Position numbers and translations under genes: made by a program. Source: Zelonia costaricensis (Eukaryota > Euglenozoa > Kinetoplastea > Trypanosomatida > Trypanosomatidae). From it: a stretch of 12,496 nucleotides of DNA. The notes under the pieces are model-generated. The model made no database searches. It was given only the letters and a program-made list of their open reading frames with translations, and was not told where the DNA came from. Shown here in pieces: positions 1 through 7,505 of the stretch. How positions within the stretch are numbered: the first letter of the stretch is position 1; each line of letters starts with the position of its first letter. The stretch covers positions 1-12,496 of the forward strand of contig JASAOO010002892.1 in assembly GCA_030849075.1 (NCBI GenBank), given 5' to 3'.

Positions 1-550
1 GTGACGGGGACTCATTATGGTTTGCCGGGCCCAGCGGGGGGAGGGGGGGAGGCGGAGTGCGTCTGTGGAGATGGCGACGCAGCCCACGTGCCACCCCGTG
101 GGAAGCCTCGAGTTCTCATGGCTAACTCTTCTTTTTTTGTGGAAGAACGCGCGGTGTAGTGCACTCCGCCAGTGGGGGGAGGGGGGGTTAAGCTGCTCGC
201 CCCTCTTGCGGGAAAAAAGGCTCGCCGTCATCGGGAAGCACCTTCCTCTTCTTTTTCGTTGTTGAGTTGCTTCTTCGCTGTCTCGGAGGATGATGCGGCG
301 CTCACGTGCACTCGCGCGACGCGCAGCCGACACGGCCTCCCAGAGATGGGGGAAGAGGGGCTTCTTCACTTCGTGTACATCGTCGAGATCGTCAGCCGCC
401 CTTCGCTGCGGCGGGGGGGGGGGGGGAGGGGCACAAGCGGGAAAGGGTCAGAGGCCGATCGGGCCTGCGCGTCGCACCCCATCAAACACCCACACAAATC
501 CACCAACAGCGGCACCGACACGAGCCTCTCCACGCCGGTCAGGCCGCGCC
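1..550. other. 3' UTR/intergenic DNA downstream of the dynein light chain gene
   Basis: No credible gene here: the open frames are short, low in complexity and lack family signatures. The plus strand has several purine-rich tracts (about 35-55 and 175-188) and a 14-base G run at 413-426. On the transcribed sense strand these are C-rich polypyrimidine tracts, so part of this stretch may provide processing signals for a gene beyond the left edge. That gene is not visible. Confidence 0.6.
413..426. repeat. Homopolymer G14
   Basis: Fourteen consecutive G on the plus strand, followed by another short G block, 125 bases downstream of the dynein light chain stop codon. It is a C tract in the sense RNA of the 3' UTR. 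Homopolymers of this length are prone to length error and polymorphism. Confidence 0.9.
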
Positions 551-931
551 CTACTCCCAGTAGATGCCGAAGACGGCGATGGTGACGTGCATGTACTCGG
601 TCGAGTACGTGTAGGAGGCGTAGTTGTCCGTCTCGGGGTCCCACAGACACCGCGACGCCACGCGCATGCCCTGGCTCGCGGCCTCGGTCACGGTGGCGTG
701 GGTGACCAGCTTGTACCGCTCGTAGCCGAGCCGCACTGTGCGATGCTGAATCTCAGCGCAAATATCCTTGATGAGCGGCTGCGCCTCCTCGTACACGTAC
801 GGCCGCTCCGGCCCCACCATCTCCTCACACACCTCACGGATAATGCGCTCCACCGCCGGCACGGAGAACTTCGCCTCCGCCCTGGGCAGCGTGAAGGCCT
901 CGCGCGGCGCAGCGGCGTACTCGGCAGCCAT
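551..931 (-). CDS. Tctex-type dynein light chain (Tctex2b/TCTEX1D2-like)
   Basis: 126-residue protein, nearly all of it one Tctex-1 domain (about residues 25-126). Such light chains dimerise and bind dynein intermediate chains; the Tctex2b/TCTEX1D2 branch belongs to the IFT dynein-2 and inner-arm I1 complexes of flagella. Seen in the sequence: an N-terminal helix pair (VERIIREVCEEMV), a central amphipathic helix (PLIKDICAEIQHR, 52-64), then the diagnostic strands GYERYKLV (69-76), ASRCLWDPETDNYA (92-105) and a hydrophobic end IAVFGIYWE. The pattern 'RYK-V ... SRC-WD--TDNY ... FG-Y' is typical of the family, and SRC-WD resembles TCTEX1D2 more than DYNLT1. Length is normal. The ATG at 931 is the first after a strong predicted splice acceptor (949-950), and the stop is TAG. 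It is the last gene of the array inside the window. The fold is very likely; the subclass, and hence the flagellar role, is an inference. Confidence 0.92.
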   Translation of the reverse strand: MAAEYAAAPREAFTLPRAEAKFSVPAVERIIREVCEEMVGPERPYVYEEAQPLIKDICAEIQHRTVRLGYERYKLVTHATVTEAASQGMRVASRCLWDPETDNYASYTYSTEYMHVTIAVFGIYWE

Positions 932-948
932 GGGTGGGAAGGAGCTGC

Positions 949-950
949 CT
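949..950 (-). promoter_or_regulatory. Predicted spliced-leader acceptor AG for the dynein light chain gene
   Basis: On the sense strand a pyrimidine-rich stretch (about 1006-981, with TTCTCCTCCCTTTTCCCC) is followed by 58 bases without any AG; the first AG is here. The resulting 5' UTR would be 17 nt with no upstream ATG. A second AG at 945-946 is a possible alternative, giving 13 nt. Trypanosomatid trans-splicing usually picks the first AG after the polypyrimidine tract. Not tested. Confidence 0.7.
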
Positions 951-1795
951 GACGGTGGGTCAAGTGGGCAGGGCAGGACAAGTACAGGGGAAAAGGGAGG
1001 AGAAGTAGCTGCCGATGTACTCGATGGCCGGTGGGGAGAGTGAGCTGGGCTGCTGTCGCGCGCGTGGGTGTCCTACCTGTGCGTGTGTATGTGTGTGGGG
1101 GGGGAGGGGGGGGAGGAGATGCGGGGGAGAAACAGGCTGACGCGAGTCCCGCGAAACCATAAAAAAAAAAAGCGGCGACAGCAGCAGAAGACGTGAAAGC
1201 AACAGCAACAGAGAGAGATGCAAGGCGTAAACCTGAGGTGGAGGAGGTCATCCACACGATGCAGCGTCGCGGTGGCATCGTTCGACGTCTTGCAACAGAG
1301 TGAGGGTGGGGTTGAGTGTACAACGTGTCGGGCGGTGCGCCGTCTTCTACGCGACGTTTTCTTCTTTTGCACCATCGCGTTGCCGCTGGGCATCCCTCTC
1401 TTGCACGCACACCGACTTGCCGCACCAGAGCTGAGCGGCTCCACACAACGACGCGCGCGTGCCACGGCCTCGGCGGCTGACCACCGTCTTCTCCTCTTCT
1501 CCGTTTCTGTGAGCTGGTCGTTACTCTTATAACACGAGGGAAAGGGATGCGGTGGGGTGGAATTCTAAAACAAATGTGCAGGCGAACCGCTGCTCCGGTG
1601 GCTCCCTGCTTACTCGAACAAACACAACAGAGGCCGTGGTTCCGTCCGGGACCTGGTGCGAGGAGAAGGCTGAGCCCGTCGAACGCGGTGGCGGCAGTGC
1701 TCAAGTCGGGGGGGGGGGGGGGGGGGGGGGGACGAGAAGAGGGGGGGGAAGAAAGCNCCGTCCCACGCACCGGCACACGCTGCCGCTCATCGCCG
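951..1795. other. Intergenic region between the SDR and dynein light chain genes
   Basis: This holds the 3' UTR of the SDR gene and the processing signals of the light chain gene. There is no convincing coding sequence. It contains a GT/G-rich block (about 1081-1115), an A11 run at about 1160-1170, a 24-base G tract (1708-1731) and an ambiguous base at 1757. Pyrimidine-rich sense tracts near 981-1006 feed the light chain splice acceptor. The long minus-strand frame crossing this area (688-1806) is arginine/proline/serine-rich and overlaps the real light chain in another frame, so I treat it as spurious. Confidence 0.65.
1708..1731. repeat. Homopolymer G24, with an N nearby
   Basis: Twenty-four consecutive G on the plus strand, followed after nine bases by a further G8 run (1741-1748) and an unresolved base N at 1757. 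It lies in the 3' UTR of the SDR gene, about 65 bases past its stop. The N and the extreme run length suggest the consensus is uncertain here, but no coding sequence is affected. Confidence 0.9.
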
Positions 1796-4726
1796 TCACC
1801 AGGCAATCTCCTTGAAGTCCTTGTAGAACATGCCGTAAACGCGGCTATCCGTGTAGATGAGGTCGAGGCAGCGAGCCGCGGCGTCCACCTCGTCCAGCGG
1901 GCAGAGCATGAACTGATCGTTGCGCCGCTCCTTCTTCAGCTTCGGCGACTCATCAGTGATCCAGCCGGTGTCGACGGAGTTCATGTAGATGCCGTCCGCC
2001 GCGTAGTCGCCGCCGCTGGTGCGGGTCATCATGTTCAGCGCCGCCTTGGCCATGTTGGTGTGCGGGTGCGTGGTCTGCTTGAAGCGGTAGAACTGCCCCT
2101 CCATCGCGGAGACGTTGATGATGAAGCGCGGCTCGTTCGGCACCGCGTCGCCCTCGCGGTCGGTCAGGCACACCTTCAGACGCCCGTTCAAGATGAAGGG
2201 CGAGAGCGCGTTGATGGCCATCACCTCGGCCGCCTCGCTGCCCTGCACCTCGGCCAAGTTCATCACCCACGAGTTCTTGTCGCGGTGGTCGCTCTCCTCG
2301 GCCTGCGTGTCGTAGCGGTCAAAGACAAGGGTGCGGTCGCACGCCACGTGGAGGGCGACGGCGTTGCCGCCCGCCGACGGCGACGGGGCCGGGCCGGCGG
2401 CGATGCCCGACTGCGGGGCCGCGGCCTCCGTCGTGGAGGACGCCGGCTGCGAGTCGCGCTGGCCCTCCTCTGCCTCCGTGTGCGCGGGCTGGTCCGTATC
2501 AAGGAACGGCTGCGTGCTGGGGGCGTGCTCGATGGAGAGCGGCTGGCCGACCGTGACAGCCGTGTGGTGACAGAAGAACGCGTGCCACTCCGCCGCGTGC
2601 CGGTCGTGCTGGATGCTGGCTCGCAGCGCAGCGGGCGGGTTCAGCTCGATGCTGCGCAGGTGCTCCGTGTACTGCGGCGTTCGCGCGATCGTCTGCGCGG
2701 CGTTGTTGATGATGGCAAAGAGCCTCCGGTACTTCTGCCGCACAAACGCGCAAAACTGCGTGACGACCCACATGTCGCGCAGGTCGAGCGCGAAGAGGTG
2801 CAGCCGGTCCTGCCAGACGTCGTAGTCGACCTCCTGCTGGAAGCGAGCGACCGCCTCGTGGACGAAGCGGGTGGTGCCCAGCACCGTCGCCCCGCATCGG
2901 AGCAGCGAGAGCGCCATGGCGTAGCCGATCTTGATGCGGCAGCCGGTCAGCAGCACCGTCTTGCCGCGCAGGTCGCGGGCCATGAGGCGCTTGTTGTAGT
3001 TGTACTCCCCGCACAGGTGACACATGCTGTAGTAGTACGGGTGCAGTCGGTTGTACCGCACCTTGCACGTGTGGCAGCCAATGAACTTGTTCAGCGTCAG
3101 CTGCGCATCGTCCTCGTGGTGCTCGAGGGCGTACCGCTGGACGTCCTCGAAGACGCAGTACCCTTCCGGCTCCTCCGACACGGACGTCGGCGGGCCGCGC
3201 TGGATGAGCACCGGCGACGGGCCGCACCCCCGCACCCGCGCCGCGCCGTAGATGCGGCGAGCGATGTAGCAGTGCAGTGTCTGCTCCGCCACGTGCAGCT
3301 GCGGCTCTGATGCGGCAGCGGAAGCGCACGCCTCGGCACCCTCCCCCTCCTCCTCTTCCTGGTGGTGCTCCAGCGCCGCCGTGTCGGTGTCAGCCGGGAG
3401 GAAGCGCGGGTCTCTGCCGCCTTCGAGCAAGACCAGCTCCAGCGCACGCAGAAGGTCGTCCAGCGGCTGCTCCACCACCACCACGGTCGAGCCCTCCGCG
3501 CCGTCCCCACTGCCACCCATCAGCGACCGTAGCCCGACCACGGACTGCAGCGCCGCGACAGGGGTGCGCACAATTACGTCGCGGCCCGCAGCGCTCATCA
3601 CGTCCCGCAGTGGCAGCGACGTCGCCGTCCCAGCAGCAGTCGACCCACTCGTCCCATTTGCATTTGTGGCGGTGGGGGCGAGGTGTACGAGCGCAGCGGC
3701 GCGTTGGGCGACGTGGCACTTCATGCCCCGAATGTAGCTGCGCACGATGAAGGACGAGCTGACGGCGTCGGCGGGCACGGCGCCGCTGAAGAGCGGCGGG
3801 GGCATCTGCGAGCCGTAGGGGTGCGAGAGGTAGCGGTACACCTGTGCCGTGAGCTGCGTGACCAGCTGCCAGTCCAGCTCCACCGCCGCCGTCGCCGGCG
3901 CGGCCGCCGCAGCCGCACCTGCCGCGTCGCCCTCCGTGCGCGCCTTCTTGTTTGACGTGTAGGCGGAGTGGCTCGCTGCCGACGGGTCACCGGCGCCGCC
4001 AGTGGTGGGTGGGTTGTCGACCGAGGGCGGGGCCCCCTCTGCCGCAGCCGCGGCATCACCCGCTTCGTCGTAGCCCTCGACCGCCTCACCCCGCAGCGCC
4101 TGCTCGAGTCGCAAGAGGTTCTCAAAGGCGCCCACGAGGCGCAGCACCTCCTTCTCCGTGGTGGACAGTGCCGCGCTGTCCGGGGCCGCGGTGGTGGCCG
4201 CAGCCGCAGCGGCGGCGCTTGCAGCGTTTGTGGTGCCGCTTGCGTCTGTGTTGGCTGGCGTGGGTCGGTCGAGCAGGAGCAGCGGCGCAACGTGGCCGCC
4301 CGTCCCATCACCGCTGCCGGTCAGCAGCAGCGCGCTCAGCGCCTCCTCCCGCTCACGCTTCATAGCGGTGCGGCGGACGGCCTCGATGTCCTGCTGCCGC
4401 AGGTAGCGCTTGCGGCGGCTCTTCTCCTCGTTCATAATTGTCCTGAAGACGTCGCGGTTCTCGCGCTTCGTCTTGCGATCGCGCGTGATCATGGTGTACA
4501 GCCGGCTGTCAGACAGGTACGGGTCGCCGACGTAGAGGGCCGGGTTGCGGAAGAGCACGCGCACCACCTTCACGGCCGACTGCAGCTCGCCGAGGGTGAA
4601 GCCCCACTTTGCCTCCCGCTCCGCCAGCGACATTGCCGCGTCGTAGTCGTCCTGTTGGCGCAGCGGCACCTCCTCCTCGTCCTCCTCGGCCACGCCGCCG
4701 TCCATTGCCCGCTCTTCGTCCGCCAT
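1796..4726 (-). CDS. Zinc-ribbon SDR-family protein with long N-terminal extension
   Basis: 976-residue protein whose C-terminal part is an atypical short-chain dehydrogenase/reductase. Seen in order: an acidic start (1-20); a charged helical region (about 85-130); alanine-rich low-complexity linkers (about 155-185, 222-282); a CxxC...CxxC motif (C551, C554, C569, C572), probably binding zinc; and the SDR core (about 587-976). In the core, the nucleotide-binding turn is TGCRIKIGY (594-602) instead of TGxxxGxG, NNAA is intact at 674-677, and NVSAMEG (871-877) supplies the usual serine. The YxxxK site reads TNMAK (890-894), so threonine replaces tyrosine while K894 stays. The sequence SVDTGWITDE (917-926) takes the place of the usual PG turn. 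A hydrophilic, poorly conserved-looking insert (about 735-790) splits the core. From memory, bacterial and other homologues share the CxxC, TGxRVKIGY and HPHTNMAKAAL blocks, so the odd motif is probably a family trait. Substrate and activity are unknown. The ATG at 4726 follows a predicted 200-nt 5' UTR free of ATG. Confidence 0.88.
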   Translation of the reverse strand: MADEERAMDGGVAEEDEEEVPLRQQDDYDAAMSLAEREAKWGFTLGELQSAVKVVRVLFRNPALYVGDPYLSDSRLYTMITRDRKTKRENRDVFRTIMNEEKSRRKRYLRQQDIEAVRRTAMKREREEALSALLLTGSGDGTGGHVAPLLLLDRPTPANTDASGTTNAASAAAAAAATTAAPDSAALSTTEKEVLRLVGAFENLLRLEQALRGEAVEGYDEAGDAAAAAEGAPPSVDNPPTTGGAGDPSAASHSAYTSNKKARTEGDAAGAAAAAAPATAAVELDWQLVTQLTAQVYRYLSHPYGSQMPPPLFSGAVPADAVSSSFIVRSYIRGMKCHVAQRAAALVHLAPTATNANGTSGSTAAGTATSLPLRDVMSAAGRDVIVRTPVAALQSVVGLRSLMGGSGDGAEGSTVVVVEQPLDDLLRALELVLLEGGRDPRFLPADTDTAALEHHQEEEEGEGAEACASAAASEPQLHVAEQTLHCYIARRIYGAARVRGCGPSPVLIQRGPPTSVSEEPEGYCVFEDVQRYALEHHEDDAQLTLNKFIGCHTCKVRYNRLHPYYYSMCHLCGEYNYNKRLMARDLRGKTVLLTGCRIKIGYAMALSLLRCGATVLGTTRFVHEAVARFQQEVDYDVWQDRLHLFALDLRDMWVVTQFCAFVRQKYRRLFAIINNAAQTIARTPQYTEHLRSIELNPPAALRASIQHDRHAAEWHAFFCHHTAVTVGQPLSIEHAPSTQPFLDTDQPAHTEAEEGQRDSQPASSTTEAAAPQSGIAAGPAPSPSAGGNAVALHVACDRTLVFDRYDTQAEESDHRDKNSWVMNLAEVQGSEAAEVMAINALSPFILNGRLKVCLTDREGDAVPNEPRFIINVSAMEGQFYRFKQTTHPHTNMAKAALNMMTRTSGGDYAADGIYMNSVDTGWITDESPKLKKERRNDQFMLCPLDEVDAAARCLDLIYTDSRVYGMFYKDFKEIAW

Positions 4727-4880
4727 GACACCGCCCCGCCTTCTTTACGTGCTCACCGCTTGGGAGCCCAGCCGCGTGCGCACGCCCCTCGATCCCCAAA
4801 CGCAGGATGGGGGACTGACCGAGTCTCGGGCAAAGGAAGACGTGCGGTGGGCGTTTATTGCGTTTTGTGTGAGGCCAGAT

Positions 4881-4923
4881 GTGTGTGCGTGTGTGTGTGT
4901 GTGTGCGTGCGTGCGTGTGTGTG
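4881..4923. repeat. GT-rich microsatellite (CA repeat in sense RNA)
   Basis: An imperfect (GT)n tract with four GC interruptions on the plus strand. In the transcribed strand it is a CA repeat inside the predicted 5' UTR of the SDR gene, immediately after its predicted splice acceptor. It is complementary to the (CA)13 tract at 5115-5140. Confidence 0.9.
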
Positions 4924-4926
4924 ACG

Positions 4927-4928
4927 CT
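4927..4928 (-). promoter_or_regulatory. Predicted spliced-leader acceptor AG for the SDR gene
   Basis: The sense strand has a T18 tract (4969-4952), followed by GTCTTCGGTGCTTGCACACT and then the first AG, at this position. The 5' UTR would be 200 nt and contains no ATG. Further AGs lie closer to the start (for example 4743-4744), so the exact site could be different or used variably. Confidence 0.65.
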
Positions 4929-4951
4929 GCGAGTGTGCAAGCACCGAAGAC

Positions 4952-4969
4952 AAAAAAAAAAAAAAAAAA
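4952..4969. repeat. Poly-A18 (T18 in sense RNA)
   Basis: Eighteen consecutive A on the plus strand, equal to T18 on the transcribed strand. It is the most likely polypyrimidine tract for trans-splicing of the SDR mRNA. Confidence 0.88.
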
Positions 4970-5114
4970 TCCGACGCGACTCGCTGGCGCGGCACTTCCC
5001 AGTCGTGGTGGGCAGAGGGCTGGGAGAGGTGGACAGCGTGTAACAGATCGCACAAGAGAAGCACAACGAGAGACAGAAGGAGATGGAGGTGCGAGGCACC
5101 GGGCACGCCAAGCC

Positions 5115-5140
5115 CACACACACACACACACACACACACA
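5115..5140. repeat. (CA)13 microsatellite followed by A12
   Basis: Thirteen perfect CA units on the plus strand, with a 12-base A run at 5155-5166 close by. In the sense RNA this is a (UG)13 tract lying about 190 bases upstream of the CA repeat at 4923-4881. The two are complementary and could pair. Confidence 0.9.
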
Positions 5141-6084
5141 CTCAGAGAGACACGAAAAAAAAAAAACGTGCTGCAGCGCAGCAGGTGTCGTGTCTGTGTC
5201 GTCAAAGAGGGAGAGGCACTGACGCAGAAGCAAAGGGCCGTAGCAGCATTCTCGCAGCCCGCCTCACCCCCCCCTCTCACCTCTTCAAGCTTTCACTCGC
5301 CCCAGCGCGCACCGCGGACGTCCAGTCGATGGGGCAAGAGGTGGAACACCACCACCCCCACCACTCCAATCCTCCAGGAAAGCGATCGCACTGGCGCTCT
5401 TCAACGCAAGTGCAGCAGCGCACGCGCCGCGTTCCGGAAGCGCAACCCCCTTCGAGTAGCCACCACCGTCACGCGACCTTCGCTCGAGTATCTGTTTGTC
5501 TGTATGCTTAGGTGTGTGTGTGTAGAGAGAGATAGAGAGATAGGAGGGAGGGAGTGAACACTACGCCGAGACCTCCGCCTGTTAGAACACAGACAACAAC
5601 AACAACTTGACAGCGTACGGTGTCCGACACAAAGAAAACGCCACGTACGCACGCGCCCACAGGGAGAGAGTGAAAGATGCGGCAACAGCCCGACAGCTGC
5701 ACAGCCGGACAGCCACGTCGTTGACGCGCGGGAGCTCATAAGGACTGCGACGACGCAGAAGAGAGGCCCGCCACATCGATCGCCTCACACTTCACGGCTC
5801 GCCTTCTCGTCACCGCCACAGCAACACACGCGCTGTTTCTCGCCACCCTTCCCACTCCGCAGGCACGCCCCTCATCGAGACCGATACGTATAAGCTTCAA
5901 CAAGCGATACACCGCCCTCACGCGCGGCTGGCACGTGCAGAAGCAAGGCTACGCCAGAACTGAAGAAAGGAGAAGAACCAGACAGCCCTAGCACGAGGAG
6001 ACACCGCAATACACACGCCCGTGTGCGCACCACTGTTGCGGCTCTTCTTCTCAGGTGTGGCTCCCGCCCCACCCCCGCGCCACA

Positions 6085-7320
6085 TCAGCCCATCATGGCA
6101 GGGTTCATGCCCATCTGCTCCATCATCATGCGCTGCATCATTTGGTTCTGCTGCATCTGTTGCATATGCTGCTTGTACTCCTCCTCGTCGCGGCGCCGGC
6201 GGTCCTCAATCTGGGCGCGGAAGCGCTCGAACAGCGCGGCCACGACCGGGGCGGTCTGAGGGATGCGGAGGAGCAGCCGGGAGAGCACCTCAGCCCGGCT
6301 GCGCAGCGACTTCTCAGGCGAGCGGATCCACAGCTCAAAGAGGGTCGTTGGGATCGAGCTGGAGGCGACGCCGGCGAAGAAGGTCTCGCCGTGCTTCTTG
6401 CTGCCGGCCATGACCAGGATAACGGTGAGGATCGAGTTGATCACGACTGGCTCGGCGTGCAGCTGCAGGTTCTCAGCGAGCCGCAGGAGGTTCTCCTCCT
6501 CCACGAGCTCGTTCTGGCACACCCGCGCGCGGGCGAGAAAGCGGACCACCGTGACGGCGTTGGCGACGACGCGGCGGTTGCTGTGGTCGAGCAGGCGGAG
6601 GAAGAACGACATGCCGCTGTGCCCGTCCACCCCGGCGCCGATGTTCGCGGCTCCCTCGCCAAGGGTGCAGATGTTCGCGAAGATGCCGGTGAGGGAGGCG
6701 AGGAAGCTGACCGAGCCCTCGGGGTCGAGGATGCGGAGCATCTTCACCGTCGCCGGCATGCGAGCCAGCGTCGCGGCGCCTTCGCTGCCGGCCGGGACAT
6801 CGGTGTCGAGCACCACCTCCGAGTCGTCCACCTCCGTCAGCGCGTCCAGCGCCTGGGCCACGTCCTCCATGAGCTCCTCCTCGCCCTGCCGCTGCGCCTC
6901 ACTCAGCGTTGTGAGCAGCGTCTTGTAGCCGCCGAGGCTGTCCAGCCTCTGGCGCCCCTCCGCGTCGGGGCCGTAGACAGCAAGAATCGTCTTGACAGCC
7001 AGTCGCACGCTCCCCGCGTTCGAACCGTCCTTCAGGAGCCGCGCCATCTGCACGAGCGGGGCGCCGTACTTGAGGGCGCTCATGCGGGCCGACGGCTGCC
7101 GGCGCACCACCTCCGGCTTGCACGCCGCCTGCACGTCCGTCAGCCGCGCGACGCGCTCCTCCTCCGTCGCGGCGCGGGTCAGCTCGCGGAACATCGACCG
7201 CTGCGCCGACTCCATGTCATACTTCTGGTGGTAGACCGAGTAGAGAGCGGCGGCAGAGAGCGTGCCGAGGGCGGCATTGAAAAGCACCTGCCACACAGCC
7301 GGGTTGATGGGCGACTCCAT
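6085..7320 (-). CDS. Armadillo-like helical protein with N-terminal membrane anchor
   Basis: 411-residue protein. Seen: one hydrophobic segment near the start (about residues 8-28, WQVLFNAALGTLSAAALYS), then tandem amphipathic helices from about 45 to 370 with armadillo/HEAT character. Examples are LAVKTILAVYG, VVANAVTVVRFLAR (251-264) and VINSILTVILVMAG (293-306). It ends in a charged helix (IEDRRRRDEEEYKQ) followed by a Met/Gln-rich tail (about 385-411, MQQMQQNQMMQRMMMEQMG). This layout suggests a scaffold or adaptor tethered by its N terminus to a membrane, with the repeat domain exposed; the outer mitochondrial membrane or ER are possible but not shown by the sequence. I chose the ATG at 7320. 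A TTG codon two residues upstream (7326) keeps the frame open but is unlikely as a eukaryotic start. I do not recognise a named orthologue. Its neighbours give no functional hint beyond an adjacent mitochondrial ribosomal protein gene. Confidence 0.85.
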   Translation of the reverse strand: MESPINPAVWQVLFNAALGTLSAAALYSVYHQKYDMESAQRSMFRELTRAATEEERVARLTDVQAACKPEVVRRQPSARMSALKYGAPLVQMARLLKDGSNAGSVRLAVKTILAVYGPDAEGRQRLDSLGGYKTLLTTLSEAQRQGEEELMEDVAQALDALTEVDDSEVVLDTDVPAGSEGAATLARMPATVKMLRILDPEGSVSFLASLTGIFANICTLGEGAANIGAGVDGHSGMSFFLRLLDHSNRRVVANAVTVVRFLARARVCQNELVEEENLLRLAENLQLHAEPVVINSILTVILVMAGSKKHGETFFAGVASSSIPTTLFELWIRSPEKSLRSRAEVLSRLLLRIPQTAPVVAALFERFRAQIEDRRRRDEEEYKQHMQQMQQNQMMQRMMMEQMGMNPAMMG

Positions 7321-7359
7321 GGCCAAGAAAGGCGATGCGGCTGGTGAACGTTGACGCGG

Positions 7360-7383
7360 CTGCCGCGTTTGCGTTTGCGTTTG

Positions 7384-7435
<52 letters not shown>

Positions 7436-7505
7436 CTTAAGAGTTAGGGGAGCGTGGTCGCTAAGCGGTCGGCAAAGCTGCGCGATCCGTTCGACCGTCG
7501 CGGCT
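7360..7505 (-). promoter_or_regulatory. Trans-splice acceptor region of the armadillo-like gene
   Basis: A strong sense-strand polypyrimidine tract (about 7548-7511, with CCCCTTTTTCTTCTTTCTTT) is followed by a first AG at 7504-7505, giving a 183-nt 5' UTR. AGs at 7436-7437, at 7360-7361 (39-nt 5' UTR, after the CA repeat) and at 7341-7342 are alternatives. No ATG occurs between 7503 and the start codon, so all choices give the same protein. Confidence 0.55.
7365..7433. repeat. (GCGTTT)4 followed by (GT)22
   Basis: Four perfect GCGTTT hexamers (7365-7388) run directly into about 22 perfect GT units (7389-7433). In the sense strand it reads as a long CA repeat followed by AAACGC units. It lies 45 bases upstream of the start codon of the armadillo-like gene, either inside its 5' UTR or just before its acceptor. 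Confidence 0.92.

Larger units (their letters stand above)
4929..6084. other. Intergenic region between the armadillo-like and SDR genes
   Basis: This holds the 3' UTR of the armadillo-like gene and the processing signals of the SDR gene. I see no gene. Near 4952-5170 are poly-A, (CA)13 and A12 tracts. At 5267-5274 is a C8 run, one of the few C runs on the plus strand. At 5512-5555 is a GT/GA-rich patch. The rest is mixed sequence with stop codons in all frames and no recognisable protein family or RNA. Confidence 0.65.

Noticed and set aside
1..550. Possible SIDER-type degenerate retroposon in the spacers
   Set aside because: Such elements are common in Leishmania 3' UTRs, but I could not match a conserved signature or find target-site duplications by eye. 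A search with SIDER1/SIDER2 profiles would decide.
688..1806. 372-residue open frame on the minus strand
   Set aside because: Overlaps the Tctex light chain in another frame and translates poly-G and the N; arginine, proline and serine low complexity only.
1547..3310. 587-residue open frame on the plus strand
   Set aside because: It is antisense to the SDR gene, runs through the G24 tract and the N, and is made of Val/Arg/Leu/His-biased sequence without any family motif. High GC at third positions commonly opens such shadow frames.
3968..4924. 318-residue open frame on the plus strand
   Set aside because: Antisense to the N-terminal half of the SDR gene and ends in the GT microsatellite; no domain seen.
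7320..7326. Upstream start for the armadillo-like protein at 7326
   Set aside because: The codon is TTG, not ATG; an ATG two residues further in (7320) is the proper eukaryotic start.
6055..7347. 430-residue open frame on the plus strand
   Set aside because: Exact antisense shadow of the armadillo-like gene, with His/Arg/Leu-biased composition and no recognisable domain. The minus strand has the membrane helix, amphipathic helices and splice signals.
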